From Winogradskyella wandonensis (GTDB taxonomy: Bacteria; Bacteroidota; Bacteroidia; Flavobacteriales; Flavobacteriaceae): a stretch of DNA of 64,000 nt. Positions 34,190 through 41,855 of the stretch are shown one piece after another. The notes beneath the pieces were generated by a model. The model did no database searches and was not told the origin of the DNA. It worked only from the letters and a program-made list of their open reading frames with translations. The stretch is from the NCBI RefSeq assembly GCF_004346845.1, contig NZ_SMGI01000002.1, forward strand, positions 248,001 to 312,000. Direction: 5' to 3'. The position numbers were made by a program, and so were the translations under genes. How positions within the stretch are numbered: the stretch's first letter is position 1; each line of letters starts with the position of its first letter.

Positions 34190-37100
34190 TTAATCTGCCA
34201 AATTTGGGCTTAACCATTTTTCGGCATCATCAATACTAATTTGTCTTCGAGTTGCATAATCTTCTAATTGATCTTTAGTGATTTTTCCTAATCCAAAATA
34301 TTTGGCTTCTTTATTTCCAAAGTAATATCCACTCACACTTGCTGCAGGCCACATGGCTAAACTTTCTGTTAGCTTTACACCAATAGTTTCTTCAACTTTT
34401 AGCAAGTCCCAAATTGTTTTTTTCTCTAAATGGTCTGGACAAGCTGGATAACCGGGTGCTGGACGAATGCCTTTGTAAGCTTCTTTTATCAATTCTTCAT
34501 TAGATAAATTTTCTGACGTGGCATATCCCCAATGCTTTGTGCGTACTTCTTTATGAAGATACTCGGCAAAAGCTTCAGCTAATCGGTCGGCAAGCGCCTT
34601 TATCATTATAGAATTATAATCATCGTTATTTTCCTCAAACTTCTTTGCTAATTCTGCTGTTCCAAAACCTGTTGTAACGCAAAATGCGCCTATATAATCT
34701 TGTTTTCCTGTTTCTTTTGGAGCTATGAAATCTGCTAAGGCGTGATTTGGAACACCTTCTCGCTTTTTGAGTTGCTGGCGGAGTGTTAGGAATTTTAGGG
34801 TGTCTTTGTCTTCGACTGCGCTCAGACTGACAGAAACCTCAATATCATCATCATTAATTGAATTTGCTGGGAACAATCCAAAAATGGCTTTCGCTTTTAG
34901 CAATGTTTCATTAAAAATCCGTTTCAGTAAATCTTGGGCATCTTTATACAATTCTGAAGCTTGCTCGCCTACGATATCATCTTTTAATATCTCTGGAAAC
35001 TTTCCATGCAAATCCCAACTTCTAAAAAATGGAGACCAGTCGATAAAACTCTCAAGTTTTGTAATATCGAAATCTTCAATGACTTGAATCCCTAATTCGT
35101 TTGGCTTTACGATTTCGGTCTCATCCCAATTGATTTGATATTTGTTTTTACGAGCATCTACAATAGACAAATATTCCTTTCGTTTTCCACGAGATACAAA
35201 TTGCTCTCTAAACTTATCGTATTCCTCTCTGATTTGTTCTTTATAAACCTTGTTATCCTGCTGTAGTAAATTACCAACCACCGTCACTGCTCTTGATGCG
35301 TCATTGATATGTACCACCGTATTATTATAATTCGGTGCAATTTTTACTGAGGTGTGTGCTTTTGATGTTGTAGCTCCACCAATGATTAAAGGAATGTCTA
35401 ATTTTTCCTTTTCCATAGCCTTAGACACATACACCATCTCGTCTAAGGACGGCGTTATAAGCCCACTTAAGCCTATAATATCTACATTTTCTTGCTTTGC
35501 AGTTTCAATAATTTTTTCTGGTGGCACCATAACGCCCAAATCAATAATCTCATAATTATTACAGCCCAAAACCACACTCACAATATTTTTACCAATATCG
35601 TGAACATCGCCTTTTACAGTTGCCATGAGAATCTTGCCCTGCCTTCTAACCTCCAAAGGAGGAACCGCAAGATTCTCTCTAATACTATTTAAAACAAAGT
35701 CAAGATTAGATAAAACTTGATTGTTCGTAAATCTAATTACTCTGAAGCCTTCATTTTCTAGCCATTTTTTTCTCTCTTGGTCAGATACTTTATTTTCAGG
35801 AAGTTGGTGAATAAGTCCATCGATTTCGATAATTAAATTTGTTTTTAAACAAACAAAATCGGCAATGTAAGAACCGATAATATGCTGTCTTCTAAACTTG
35901 TAGCCATCTACTTTTTTGTTATTTAAAACATCCCATAAAAGCGCTTCGGCTTCAGTGGGTTTGTTTCGCATCTCCTTAGCATATGCTTTAAGTAAACTGT
36001 AATTTAGTGGGTCTGCAGTTTTCCAGTGTAAAGTCCCCTTTGGGGATTTAGGGGCTTTTTTTTCTGCTTCAATAAAAGGTTGTAGATATGCCACCGCTTT
36101 TTTCATAACTCGAGCAGACTTTACTACTTGAGGTAAGAACATTTTCCCACTTCCAAAAAGATCTCCAACGACATTCATTCCTGCCATTAAGTTGTCTTCA
36201 ATAACCTCAATAGGTTTTGAAGCTTGCTGTCTTGCTTCTTCAACATCTTCAACTATAAAAGCATCAATCCCTTTCACCAAACTATGCGTAATTCTATCTT
36301 GAAGTGGAGCATTACGCCATTCTAAAACTTTAGTTTCGTCTTCTTTCTTTTGACCTTTGACCGTTTCTGCAAAATCTAAAAGGCGCTCTGTGGCATCTTC
36401 TCTTTTATTAAAAAGTACATCTTCTACATGCTCTAATAAGTCTTTGGGGATTTCGTCATAAACCTCCAAAAGTGTTGGATTAACTATCCCTAAATTCATA
36501 CCATGTTGTATCGCATGATACAAGAATGCTGAATTAATTGCTTCTCTAACAACAGTATTCCCTCTGAACGAAAATGATACATTACTTACACCTCCAGAAA
36601 CGTTAGCATAAGGTAAGTTTTCACGAATCCATTTTGTAGCATTAAAAAAATCGAGTGCATTTAGTTTATGCTCATCCATACCTGTAGCGACAGGAAAAAT
36701 ATTCGGATCGAAAATGATATCTTGAGGTGGGAAATTGACAATATCTGTAAGTATTTTATAAGAACGTTCACAGATTTCAATTCTACGCTCGTAGGTATCG
36801 GCCTGTCCCACTTCATCAAATGCCATAACAATTACCGCGGCACCGTAACGTTTTACAAGTTTTGCTTGGCGAATAAATTCAGCTTCGCCTTCTTTAAGGC
36901 TGATAGAATTCACCACACATTTTCCTTGAACGACTTGCAAACCAGCTTCGATAATTTCCCACTTAGAGCTATCTATCATTATAGGCACACGCGCAATATC
37001 TGGCTCTGAAGCGATAAGGTTTAAGAATTTTACCATGGCATACTTTCCGTCAAGCATACCTTCGTCCATATTTACATCTATAATTTGTGCACCACCTTCA

Positions 37101-37276
37101 ACTTGGTCACGAGCAACATCGAGTGCTTCGTTATATTTTTCTTCTTTAATAAGTCGAAGAAATTTTCTTGAACCTGTAACATTGGTACGCTCTCCAATAT
37201 TGATAAAATTAGACTCTGGTGTAACCACTAATGGCTCAAGACCTGAAAGCGTTAAATATTTATTCTCTTTACTCAT
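34190..37276 (-). CDS. metH: cobalamin-dependent methionine synthase, C-terminal subunit, with inserted DUF559 domain
   Basis: 1028 residues. The layout is: pterin-binding barrel ([16 protein letters not shown], about 15-280); helical cap (about 320-405); a foreign DUF559 nuclease-like domain (407-546); cobalamin domain ([18 protein letters not shown], cobalt-ligand His559); SAM-dependent reactivation domain (about 720-1020, [12 protein letters not shown] and [13 protein letters not shown]). All methionine synthase motifs after the insert are intact and in frame. Without the insert the length would be about 890, normal for the flavobacterial C-terminal MetH. The homocysteine-binding part is the separate gene eight bases upstream. 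Together they remethylate homocysteine using 5-methyl-THF. The reactivation domain also holds an in-frame copy of a dispersed repeat (VSLSAVE). Confidence 0.93.
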   Translation of the reverse strand: MSKENKYLTLSGLEPLVVTPESNFINIGERTNVTGSRKFLRLIKEEKYNEALDVARDQVEGGAQIIDVNMDEGMLDGKYAMVKFLNLIASEPDIARVPIMIDSSKWEIIEAGLQVVQGKCVVNSISLKEGEAEFIRQAKLVKRYGAAVIVMAFDEVGQADTYERRIEICERSYKILTDIVNFPPQDIIFDPNIFPVATGMDEHKLNALDFFNATKWIRENLPYANVSGGVSNVSFSFRGNTVVREAINSAFLYHAIQHGMNLGIVNPTLLEVYDEIPKDLLEHVEDVLFNKREDATERLLDFAETVKGQKKEDETKVLEWRNAPLQDRITHSLVKGIDAFIVEDVEEARQQASKPIEVIEDNLMAGMNVVGDLFGSGKMFLPQVVKSARVMKKAVAYLQPFIEAEKKAPKSPKGTLHWKTADPLNYSLLKAYAKEMRNKPTEAEALLWDVLNNKKVDGYKFRRQHIIGSYIADFVCLKTNLIIEIDGLIHQLPENKVSDQERKKWLENEGFRVIRFTNNQVLSNLDFVLNSIRENLAVPPLEVRRQGKILMATVKGDVHDIGKNIVSVVLGCNNYEIIDLGVMVPPEKIIETAKQENVDIIGLSGLITPSLDEMVYVSKAMEKEKLDIPLIIGGATTSKAHTSVKIAPNYNNTVVHINDASRAVTVVGNLLQQDNKVYKEQIREEYDKFREQFVSRGKRKEYLSIVDARKNKYQINWDETEIVKPNELGIQVIEDFDITKLESFIDWSPFFRSWDLHGKFPEILKDDIVGEQASELYKDAQDLLKRIFNETLLKAKAIFGLFPANSINDDDIEVSVSLSAVEDKDTLKFLTLRQQLKKREGVPNHALADFIAPKETGKQDYIGAFCVTTGFGTAELAKKFEENNDDYNSIMIKALADRLAEAFAEYLHKEVRTKHWGYATSENLSNEELIKEAYKGIRPAPGYPACPDHLEKKTIWDLLKVEETIGVKLTESLAMWPAASVSGYYFGNKEAKYFGLGKITKDQLEDYATRRQISIDDAEKWLSPNLAD
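34811..34833. repeat. dispersed palindromic repeat in frame inside metH reactivation domain
   Basis: TTCGACTGCGCTCAG followed by ACTGACAG on the + strand. Read on the minus strand it encodes SVSLSAVE, between NDDDIEV and [12 protein letters not shown]. In E. coli MetH the same loop (after GDDIEI) has unrelated sequence. Other copies lie at 6253, 10204 and 16984. Confidence 0.65.
35641..36055 (-). mobile_element. DUF559-encoding element inserted in frame in metH
   Basis: The ends are inverted repeats. The right end on the + strand (35641-35662) is GCC, TTC, TAA, then CCTCCAAAGGAGG. The left end on the minus strand (36055-36035) is GCCCC, TAA, AT, then CCCCAAAGGGG. Between them a DUF559 domain is encoded: [35 protein letters not shown] and [12 protein letters not shown]. 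The PD-(D/E)xK/Vsr-like residues Asp473, Glu484, Asp486 and His490 (MetH numbering) are present, so the nuclease may be active. Even the repeat ends are translated (APKSPKGT and VPPLEVRRQ). No stop, frameshift or obvious internal start is seen, so it is made only as part of MetH. No clear target-site duplication was found. Confidence 0.8.
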
Positions 37277-37284
37277 ATAGTATC

Positions 37285-38286
37285 TTAAGCTGTTACAGAA
37301 ATTGTTCTTGGTTTGTAATTCTTTGCTACTTCTGCAATGGCATTAATGTGTTCTGGATTAGTCCCACAACAACCTCCAATAATATTTATTAGTCCGTCTT
37401 TGAGGTAATCCTCAATATAAGACTGCATTTCTTTTGGGGATTGGTCGTACTCACCAAAAGCATTTGGCAAACCTGCATTAGGATGCGCTGACGTAAAGAA
37501 CTCTGTTTTGTTAGATAATCTCTGCAAGTATGGCTTCAACTGTTCTGCTCCAAGGGCACAATTAAATCCAACAGTGAGTAATGGAATATGCGAAACAGAT
37601 GTCAAAAATGCTTCAACCGTTTGTCCTGATAAAGTACGCCCTGAAGCATCTGTTATTGTTCCCGAAACCATAACTGGAATTGAAATATTTCGGTCTTCCT
37701 TTACTTCTTCAATAGCAAATAATGCAGCTTTAGCATTTAACGTATCGAAAATGGTTTCGACTAAAAGTACGTCTACACCACCATCAAGCAACGCTTCAAC
37801 TTGTTGTTTATATGCCACTCTAAGGTCTTCAAAAGTCACGGCACGAAATTCTGGCCTGTTTACATCTGGTGACATGCTCGCTGTTCTGTTTGTAGGACCA
37901 ATACTTCCAGCTACGAATCGAGGTTTTTTAGGATTTAGCTCTGTAAACTCTTCAGCTACCTGCTTCGCAATCTTAGCCGATTCGTAATTAAGTTCGTAAA
38001 CTAAATCTTCCATTTGGTAATCCGCCATAGCGATTGTAGTCCCAGAAAACGTGTTGGTCTCTACAATATCTGCACCAGCTTCAAAATACTTCTGATGTAT
38101 TTCTGCAATGGCTTGGGGTTGGGTTAAGGACAGTAAATCGTTATTGCCTTTTAACGGCAATGGATAGTCTTTAAAACGCTCACCGCGAAAATCTTCTTCT
38201 GTAAAATTGTATTGTTGGAGCATGGTTCCCATGGCGCCGTCGAGCACTAAAATTCGTTTTTGTATTTCTTTTACTATGTTATACAT
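37285..38286 (-). CDS. metH: methionine synthase, homocysteine-binding subunit
   Basis: 333 residues, a stand-alone Hcy-binding barrel equivalent to the N-terminal domain of MetH. Marks are [44 protein letters not shown] and [31 protein letters not shown]. The zinc ligands are in VGFNCALG (Cys) and [13 protein letters not shown] (two Cys). It transfers the methyl group from cobalamin to homocysteine together with the downstream gene. The split into two genes is common in Bacteroidota. It is the first gene after the SAM-I riboswitch and its terminator. Confidence 0.93.
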   Translation of the reverse strand: MYNIVKEIQKRILVLDGAMGTMLQQYNFTEEDFRGERFKDYPLPLKGNNDLLSLTQPQAIAEIHQKYFEAGADIVETNTFSGTTIAMADYQMEDLVYELNYESAKIAKQVAEEFTELNPKKPRFVAGSIGPTNRTASMSPDVNRPEFRAVTFEDLRVAYKQQVEALLDGGVDVLLVETIFDTLNAKAALFAIEEVKEDRNISIPVMVSGTITDASGRTLSGQTVEAFLTSVSHIPLLTVGFNCALGAEQLKPYLQRLSNKTEFFTSAHPNAGLPNAFGEYDQSPKEMQSYIEDYLKDGLINIIGGCCGTNPEHINAIAEVAKNYKPRTISVTA

Positions 38287-38294
38287 ACCAAATA

Positions 38295-38342
38295 TTAAAA
38301 ATAGATTCCCGCTTAACTCTACACAAAGCCAAAACGGGAATC
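38295..38342 (-). terminator. terminator of the SAM-I expression platform
   Basis: On the minus strand GATTCCCG (38342-38335) pairs with CGGGAATC (38311-38304), followed by TATTTTTAAT, directly before the metH start at 38286. A second perfect stem, TTTTAAGA / TCTTAAAA (38347-38354 and 38369-38376), lies just upstream. The two may be part of the riboswitch decision. Confidence 0.65.
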
Positions 38343-38458
38343 CTAATTTTAAGACCCAAAAAGGAGCCTCTTAAAATTGAACACACATCTTAATTAAGAT
38401 GTAATAAAGAATATGTTATTAAGAAATAATAGCAATTGCAGATGAGCAATTACGATGG

Positions 38459-38580
38459 GTTATCTATCTAAAATCAGCGAGAAATGATTCGCTTCTTCGA
38501 GTAGAATTTAGCACCTTCTTAGTAATTCTAAGGGTTGCTAAGGCGTCGTCGGGTCTATTCCCTCAGCCTTTCTTGATAAC
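38459..38580 (-). ncRNA. SAM-I (S-box) riboswitch controlling metH-metF
   Basis: On the minus strand the aptamer opens with GTTATCAAGAAAGG, followed by GAGGGA, GACCCGACGA, CCTTAGCAACC and AAGGTGCTAAATTCTAC, the conserved core of SAM-I. P1 closes by GTTATC (38580-38575) with GATAAC (38464-38459). It is followed by terminator stems and then the methionine synthase genes. By family, SAM binding stabilises the aptamer and turns the operon off. Confidence 0.93.
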
Positions 38581-38611
38581 ATTTTCAGTAAAGTTTTGAA
38601 CTTTTAAGGTA

Positions 38612-38644
38612 CAAATATGCGATAGAAAAGAATTAAAATCCAAA
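38612..38644 (-). promoter_or_regulatory. promoter upstream of the SAM-I riboswitch
   Basis: On the minus strand TTTG (38644-38641), 21 bases, then CATATTTG (38619-38612), one mismatch from TAnnTTTG. The transcript would begin near 38606, about 25 bases before the aptamer. Confidence 0.45.
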
Positions 38645-38721
38645 TCTTTTGGACTTTTTATCAGTTTTTAACAAAAATCATCTTTGATTTCTATTTTTAA
38701 GAATTAGTTATGAGTCAAGAC

Positions 38722-38751
38722 TTTGTTAAAAGCTATAAATGTGTACTTTTG
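38722..38751 (+). promoter_or_regulatory. metK promoter
   Basis: TTTG (38722-38725), 18 bases, then TACTTTTG (38744-38751), a full match to TAnnTTTG. The start would be near 38757, giving a leader of about 115 bases that contains the SAM-II-like aptamer. Confidence 0.6.
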
Positions 38752-38768
38752 CATTTCAAAATAACAAA

Positions 38769-38820
38769 AGAGGAATGATTTGACTGATTGCAACCTCTGG
38801 AAAAAAATGCTAAAGACAGT
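38769..38820 (+). ncRNA. SAM-II-like riboswitch in the metK leader
   Basis: P1 is AGAGG (38769-38773) with CCTCT (38794-38798). The loop contains TGATTTGACTGATTGCAA, close to the SAM-II loop (UGAUUUAACC..UUGCAA). After P1 comes an A-rich linker and TGCTAAAGACAGT. The pseudoknot is supported: ACTG (38783-38786) pairs with CAGT (38817-38820), and TTGCA (38788-38792) can partly pair with TGCTA (38808-38812), as in SAM-II where GCUAAAAA follows. The aptamer ends about 50 bases before the metK ATG, suggesting translational or co-transcriptional control. The call rests on motif recall, not a covariance search. Confidence 0.72.
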
Positions 38821-38871
38821 GTTATACTTCCTATACAATTACGTCAAATCTTTAGATAAACAAATAAAATT

Positions 38872-40128
38872 ATGGCGTATTTATTTACTTCAGAAAGTGT
38901 TTCTGAAGGTCATCCAGACAAGGTAGCAGACCAAATTAGTGATGCATTAATTGATAACTTTCTAGCCTTTGACCCAGACTCTAAAGTTGCATGCGAAACT
39001 CTAGTAACTACTGGGCAAGTTGTACTAGCTGGTGAGGTAAAATCTAATACTTACCTAGACGTACAAAAAATTGCTAGAGATACGATTAACAAAATCGGTT
39101 ACACTAAGGGCGAATATATGTTCGATGGCAATTCTTGCGGTGTATTCTCTGCAATCCACGAACAGTCCGAAGATATTAATCGCGGTGTAGACCGTGCTTC
39201 TAAAGAAGAGCAAGGTGCTGGTGACCAAGGTATGATGTTTGGCTACGCAACAAAGGAGACGGATAACTACATGCCTTTGGCTTTAGACATTTCGCATTTA
39301 ATTTTAAAGGAGTTAGCCGCACTCAGGAGAGAGAATAAGGATATTACCTATTTACGACCAGATTCTAAAAGTCAAGTCACTATTGAATATAGTGACGATA
39401 ATACACCTCAACGTATAGATGCTATTGTTGTTTCTACGCAACATGATGATTTTGACTCTAGTGATGAGATAATGCTAGCAAAAATTAGAAAAGATATCGT
39501 TGAGATATTAATACCAAGAGTGATTGCAAAATTACCAGAGCATATTCGCCCATTGTTTGATGATAATATCAAGTATCATATTAACCCAACAGGGAAATTT
39601 GTAATTGGTGGACCGCATGGCGATACTGGCTTAACTGGTCGTAAAATTATTGTAGACACCTATGGCGGAAAAGGCGCTCACGGCGGTGGTGCGTTTTCTG
39701 GAAAAGATCCTAGTAAAGTAGACCGTAGTGCCGCATATGCTACTAGACATATTGCTAAAAACCTTGTAGCTGCAGGATTGTGTGACGAAGTTTTAGTACA
39801 AGTATCCTACGCCATTGGTGTTGTAGAGCCAATGGGGATTTTTATTGACACGTACGGAACTTGTCCGTTTAACCTAACCGACGGTGAAATTGCCGAAAAA
39901 GTGTCTGAGATTTTTGATATGCGTCCCGCGGCAATTGAAGCACGCTTAAAATTACGCCAACCCATGTATAGCGAAACCGCTGCATACGGACACATGGGGC
40001 GCGTAAACGAAGTTGTTTCCAAAACCTTTGAACAGCCTAATGGCGAATCTAAAACCATGGATGTTGAATTATTTACTTGGGAAAAATTAGATTATGTAGA
40101 TAAAGTGAAAACTGCTTTCGGAATTTAA
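38872..40128 (+). CDS. metK: S-adenosylmethionine synthetase
   Basis: 418 residues, full length. Marks are [23 protein letters not shown] (ATP site), [12 protein letters not shown] (signature 1) and [35 protein letters not shown] (signature 2, P-loop-like). It makes SAM from methionine and ATP. The leader carries a SAM-II-like aptamer, which would allow feedback by the product. It is transcribed divergently from the metH operon and ends at a bidirectional terminator. Confidence 0.97.
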   Translation: MAYLFTSESVSEGHPDKVADQISDALIDNFLAFDPDSKVACETLVTTGQVVLAGEVKSNTYLDVQKIARDTINKIGYTKGEYMFDGNSCGVFSAIHEQSEDINRGVDRASKEEQGAGDQGMMFGYATKETDNYMPLALDISHLILKELAALRRENKDITYLRPDSKSQVTIEYSDDNTPQRIDAIVVSTQHDDFDSSDEIMLAKIRKDIVEILIPRVIAKLPEHIRPLFDDNIKYHINPTGKFVIGGPHGDTGLTGRKIIVDTYGGKGAHGGGAFSGKDPSKVDRSAAYATRHIAKNLVAAGLCDEVLVQVSYAIGVVEPMGIFIDTYGTCPFNLTDGEIAEKVSEIFDMRPAAIEARLKLRQPMYSETAAYGHMGRVNEVVSKTFEQPNGESKTMDVELFTWEKLDYVDKVKTAFGI

Positions 40129-40146
40129 TTCTTAAAAGAATGACAT

Positions 40147-40176
40147 AAAAAGCCTTCTCAAATGAGAAGGCTTTTT
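40147..40176. terminator. bidirectional terminator
   Basis: AAAAGCCTTCTC / GAGAAGGCTTTT (stem 11-12 bp, loop of about six bases) with a T-run on each exit, between convergent metK and the M28 peptidase. Confidence 0.9.
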
Positions 40177-40180
40177 TATT

Positions 40181-41737
40181 TTAGTTTCTACCACCATCTC
40201 TATTTGGTGACCGTGGTGTTGGCCAAGTGCGTTGTTCTCCAGTTCTAGGGTTTATTGGTAATACAATCTGCTCTCTAGAAGTTTTCTCAGCATCTTCCGA
40301 AGCCATATATGCTAAAATTGCTGTTAGAATAGCATTGTTTCTTACATCATCGAAAACAATCTTGTCGTAAGTATCTCTATTGGTATGCCATGTATAATTC
40401 CAGTAAGACCAGTTTAACGCACTTAAATTAAATGCTGGTGCACCTTTAGCTAAAAAAGAAGCATAGTCAGAACCTCCACCACCTGGAAGTCCCGGAAATG
40501 TAGTTTCGATATGCTCTGTAATATCATTAGGCACAGCATATAACCAGCGTGATAAATAATCGTATGAGTTTAAAAAGCCCCCGCCAGAAATACGCACAAC
40601 ACGACCAGTACCATTATCTTGATTAAATAAGGCTTGTAATCCGTCCACAACTTCTGGGTGGTCTTCAACAAATGCTCTAGAACCATTTAAGCCTTGTTCT
40701 TCACTGCCCCAATGTCCTGCAATTATAGTACGTTTAGGGTTTGGATAAAACTTTTTTAATAAGCGCATGGCTTCCATCATTACCAAAGTCCCAGTACCAT
40801 TGTCTGTTGCTCCGGTAGCGCCATCCCAAGAATCGAAATGGGCGGAAAGAATAATATATTCATCTGGTTTTTCAGAGCCTTTAATTTCTGCAATAGTGTT
40901 AAATGTAGGTACGCGTCCTAATTCTTTAGATTCTGCAACAATTTTCAGTTTTGGCGTATGTCCAGATTCTGCTAAGCGATATAACATGGTATAATCCTCC
41001 AATTCTAAATCTACAGTTGGTATTTTCTTTGTACGTGCACTAAAAATTTTATTTACACCAAATCCTCTCGACCAATTACTTGCAATAATCCCAGCAGCAC
41101 CTGCTTCTTCTAATACTGGAATAATTGAACGTGTATTATAACCAGTTTTACTAATATTTTCGCGCCACGCTTTTGTCTGGGTATCTCTTTCATCTTTCAT
41201 TTTCTGAAAAGATTCTTCCGTTGCAAACTCTTCCCAATTATAATCTGGACGGCCAGTAGGTTGCTTCATTGATATTAAAACGAGCTTATCCTTTACGTTA
41301 GGCAACCAATTTTGAAATGAAATAGAGTCCTTGATATTTTCTGGAAGTACAATAACCTCTGCTGTAACACCTTTAGAACCTGTGCTAGGATTCCAAGCCA
41401 ATTGTGTTCCTCTAAGCGATTGTACTCGTGGCTCTATCATATCTATATGCGTAATACCACGCTCCCATCCGCGCCACTCGCCCCATTTTTCTTTTTTAGC
41501 ATTTATTCCCCAAGATTTATATTTTTCAATGGCCCAATTATGTGCATTGAGCATTTGCGGTGTACCTACCAATCTAGGACCAACAACATCCATTAGTTCA
41601 TGACCAATATTTTCTAATTGAGAATTTTCATTAGCTTCTTTTACAATAGCTTCAATAATTGGGTCTTTATCTTGTGCTTTAACATTGGTTATGTTAAATG
41701 CAAAAGCAATAATGAATAAGTAAATAACACGTTTCAT
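40181..41737 (-). CDS. secreted M28-family metallopeptidase
   Basis: 518 residues with a signal peptide (to about NVKAQ). An inserted PA-like domain probably lies between about 120 and 270. The M28 zinc site is visible: ILSAHFDSWDGATGATDNGTGTLVMMEAM (His and bridging Asp), GHWGSEEQGLNGS (Glu-Glu pair, catalytic base and ligand), and later metal-ligand regions around FNQDNGTGR and WNYTWHTNRDTYDKI (His). The family removes N-terminal amino acids or acts as a carboxypeptidase (PGCP-like); the specificity here is not known. The gene is monocistronic with a flanking terminator. Confidence 0.86.
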   Translation of the reverse strand: MKRVIYLFIIAFAFNITNVKAQDKDPIIEAIVKEANENSQLENIGHELMDVVGPRLVGTPQMLNAHNWAIEKYKSWGINAKKEKWGEWRGWERGITHIDMIEPRVQSLRGTQLAWNPSTGSKGVTAEVIVLPENIKDSISFQNWLPNVKDKLVLISMKQPTGRPDYNWEEFATEESFQKMKDERDTQTKAWRENISKTGYNTRSIIPVLEEAGAAGIIASNWSRGFGVNKIFSARTKKIPTVDLELEDYTMLYRLAESGHTPKLKIVAESKELGRVPTFNTIAEIKGSEKPDEYIILSAHFDSWDGATGATDNGTGTLVMMEAMRLLKKFYPNPKRTIIAGHWGSEEQGLNGSRAFVEDHPEVVDGLQALFNQDNGTGRVVRISGGGFLNSYDYLSRWLYAVPNDITEHIETTFPGLPGGGGSDYASFLAKGAPAFNLSALNWSYWNYTWHTNRDTYDKIVFDDVRNNAILTAILAYMASEDAEKTSREQIVLPINPRTGEQRTWPTPRSPNRDGGRN

Positions 41738-41800
41738 AAGTTTTGATACTTTAATTGGTTAAAGGAACAAATTACAATATTTGCTGCACATCTAAAATAT

Positions 41801-41833
41801 AAAGCCCATTTTACTTAAAGCAAAATGGGCTTT
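41801..41833 (-). terminator. terminator after the TonB-receptor-like gene
   Basis: AAAGCCCATTTT and AAAATGGGCTTT form a 12-bp stem with a nine-base loop. On the minus strand it follows the stop at 41856 and has a T-rich exit. Confidence 0.8.
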
Positions 41834-41855
41834 ATGATTGTATTGCAAAACTTAT

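Noticed and set aside
35641-36055. Intein in metH
   Set aside because: There is no Cys/Ser/Thr at the N-terminal junction with block A, no C-terminal His-Asn followed by Cys/Ser/Thr, and the ends are DNA repeats. A DUF559 domain alone is not an intein.
34190-37276. MetH as a pseudogene or assembly chimera
   Set aside because: The frame is open throughout, all functional motifs flank the insert in the right order, and the insert ends coincide with a repeat seen elsewhere. The insertion therefore looks real rather than an artefact, though reads cannot be checked here.
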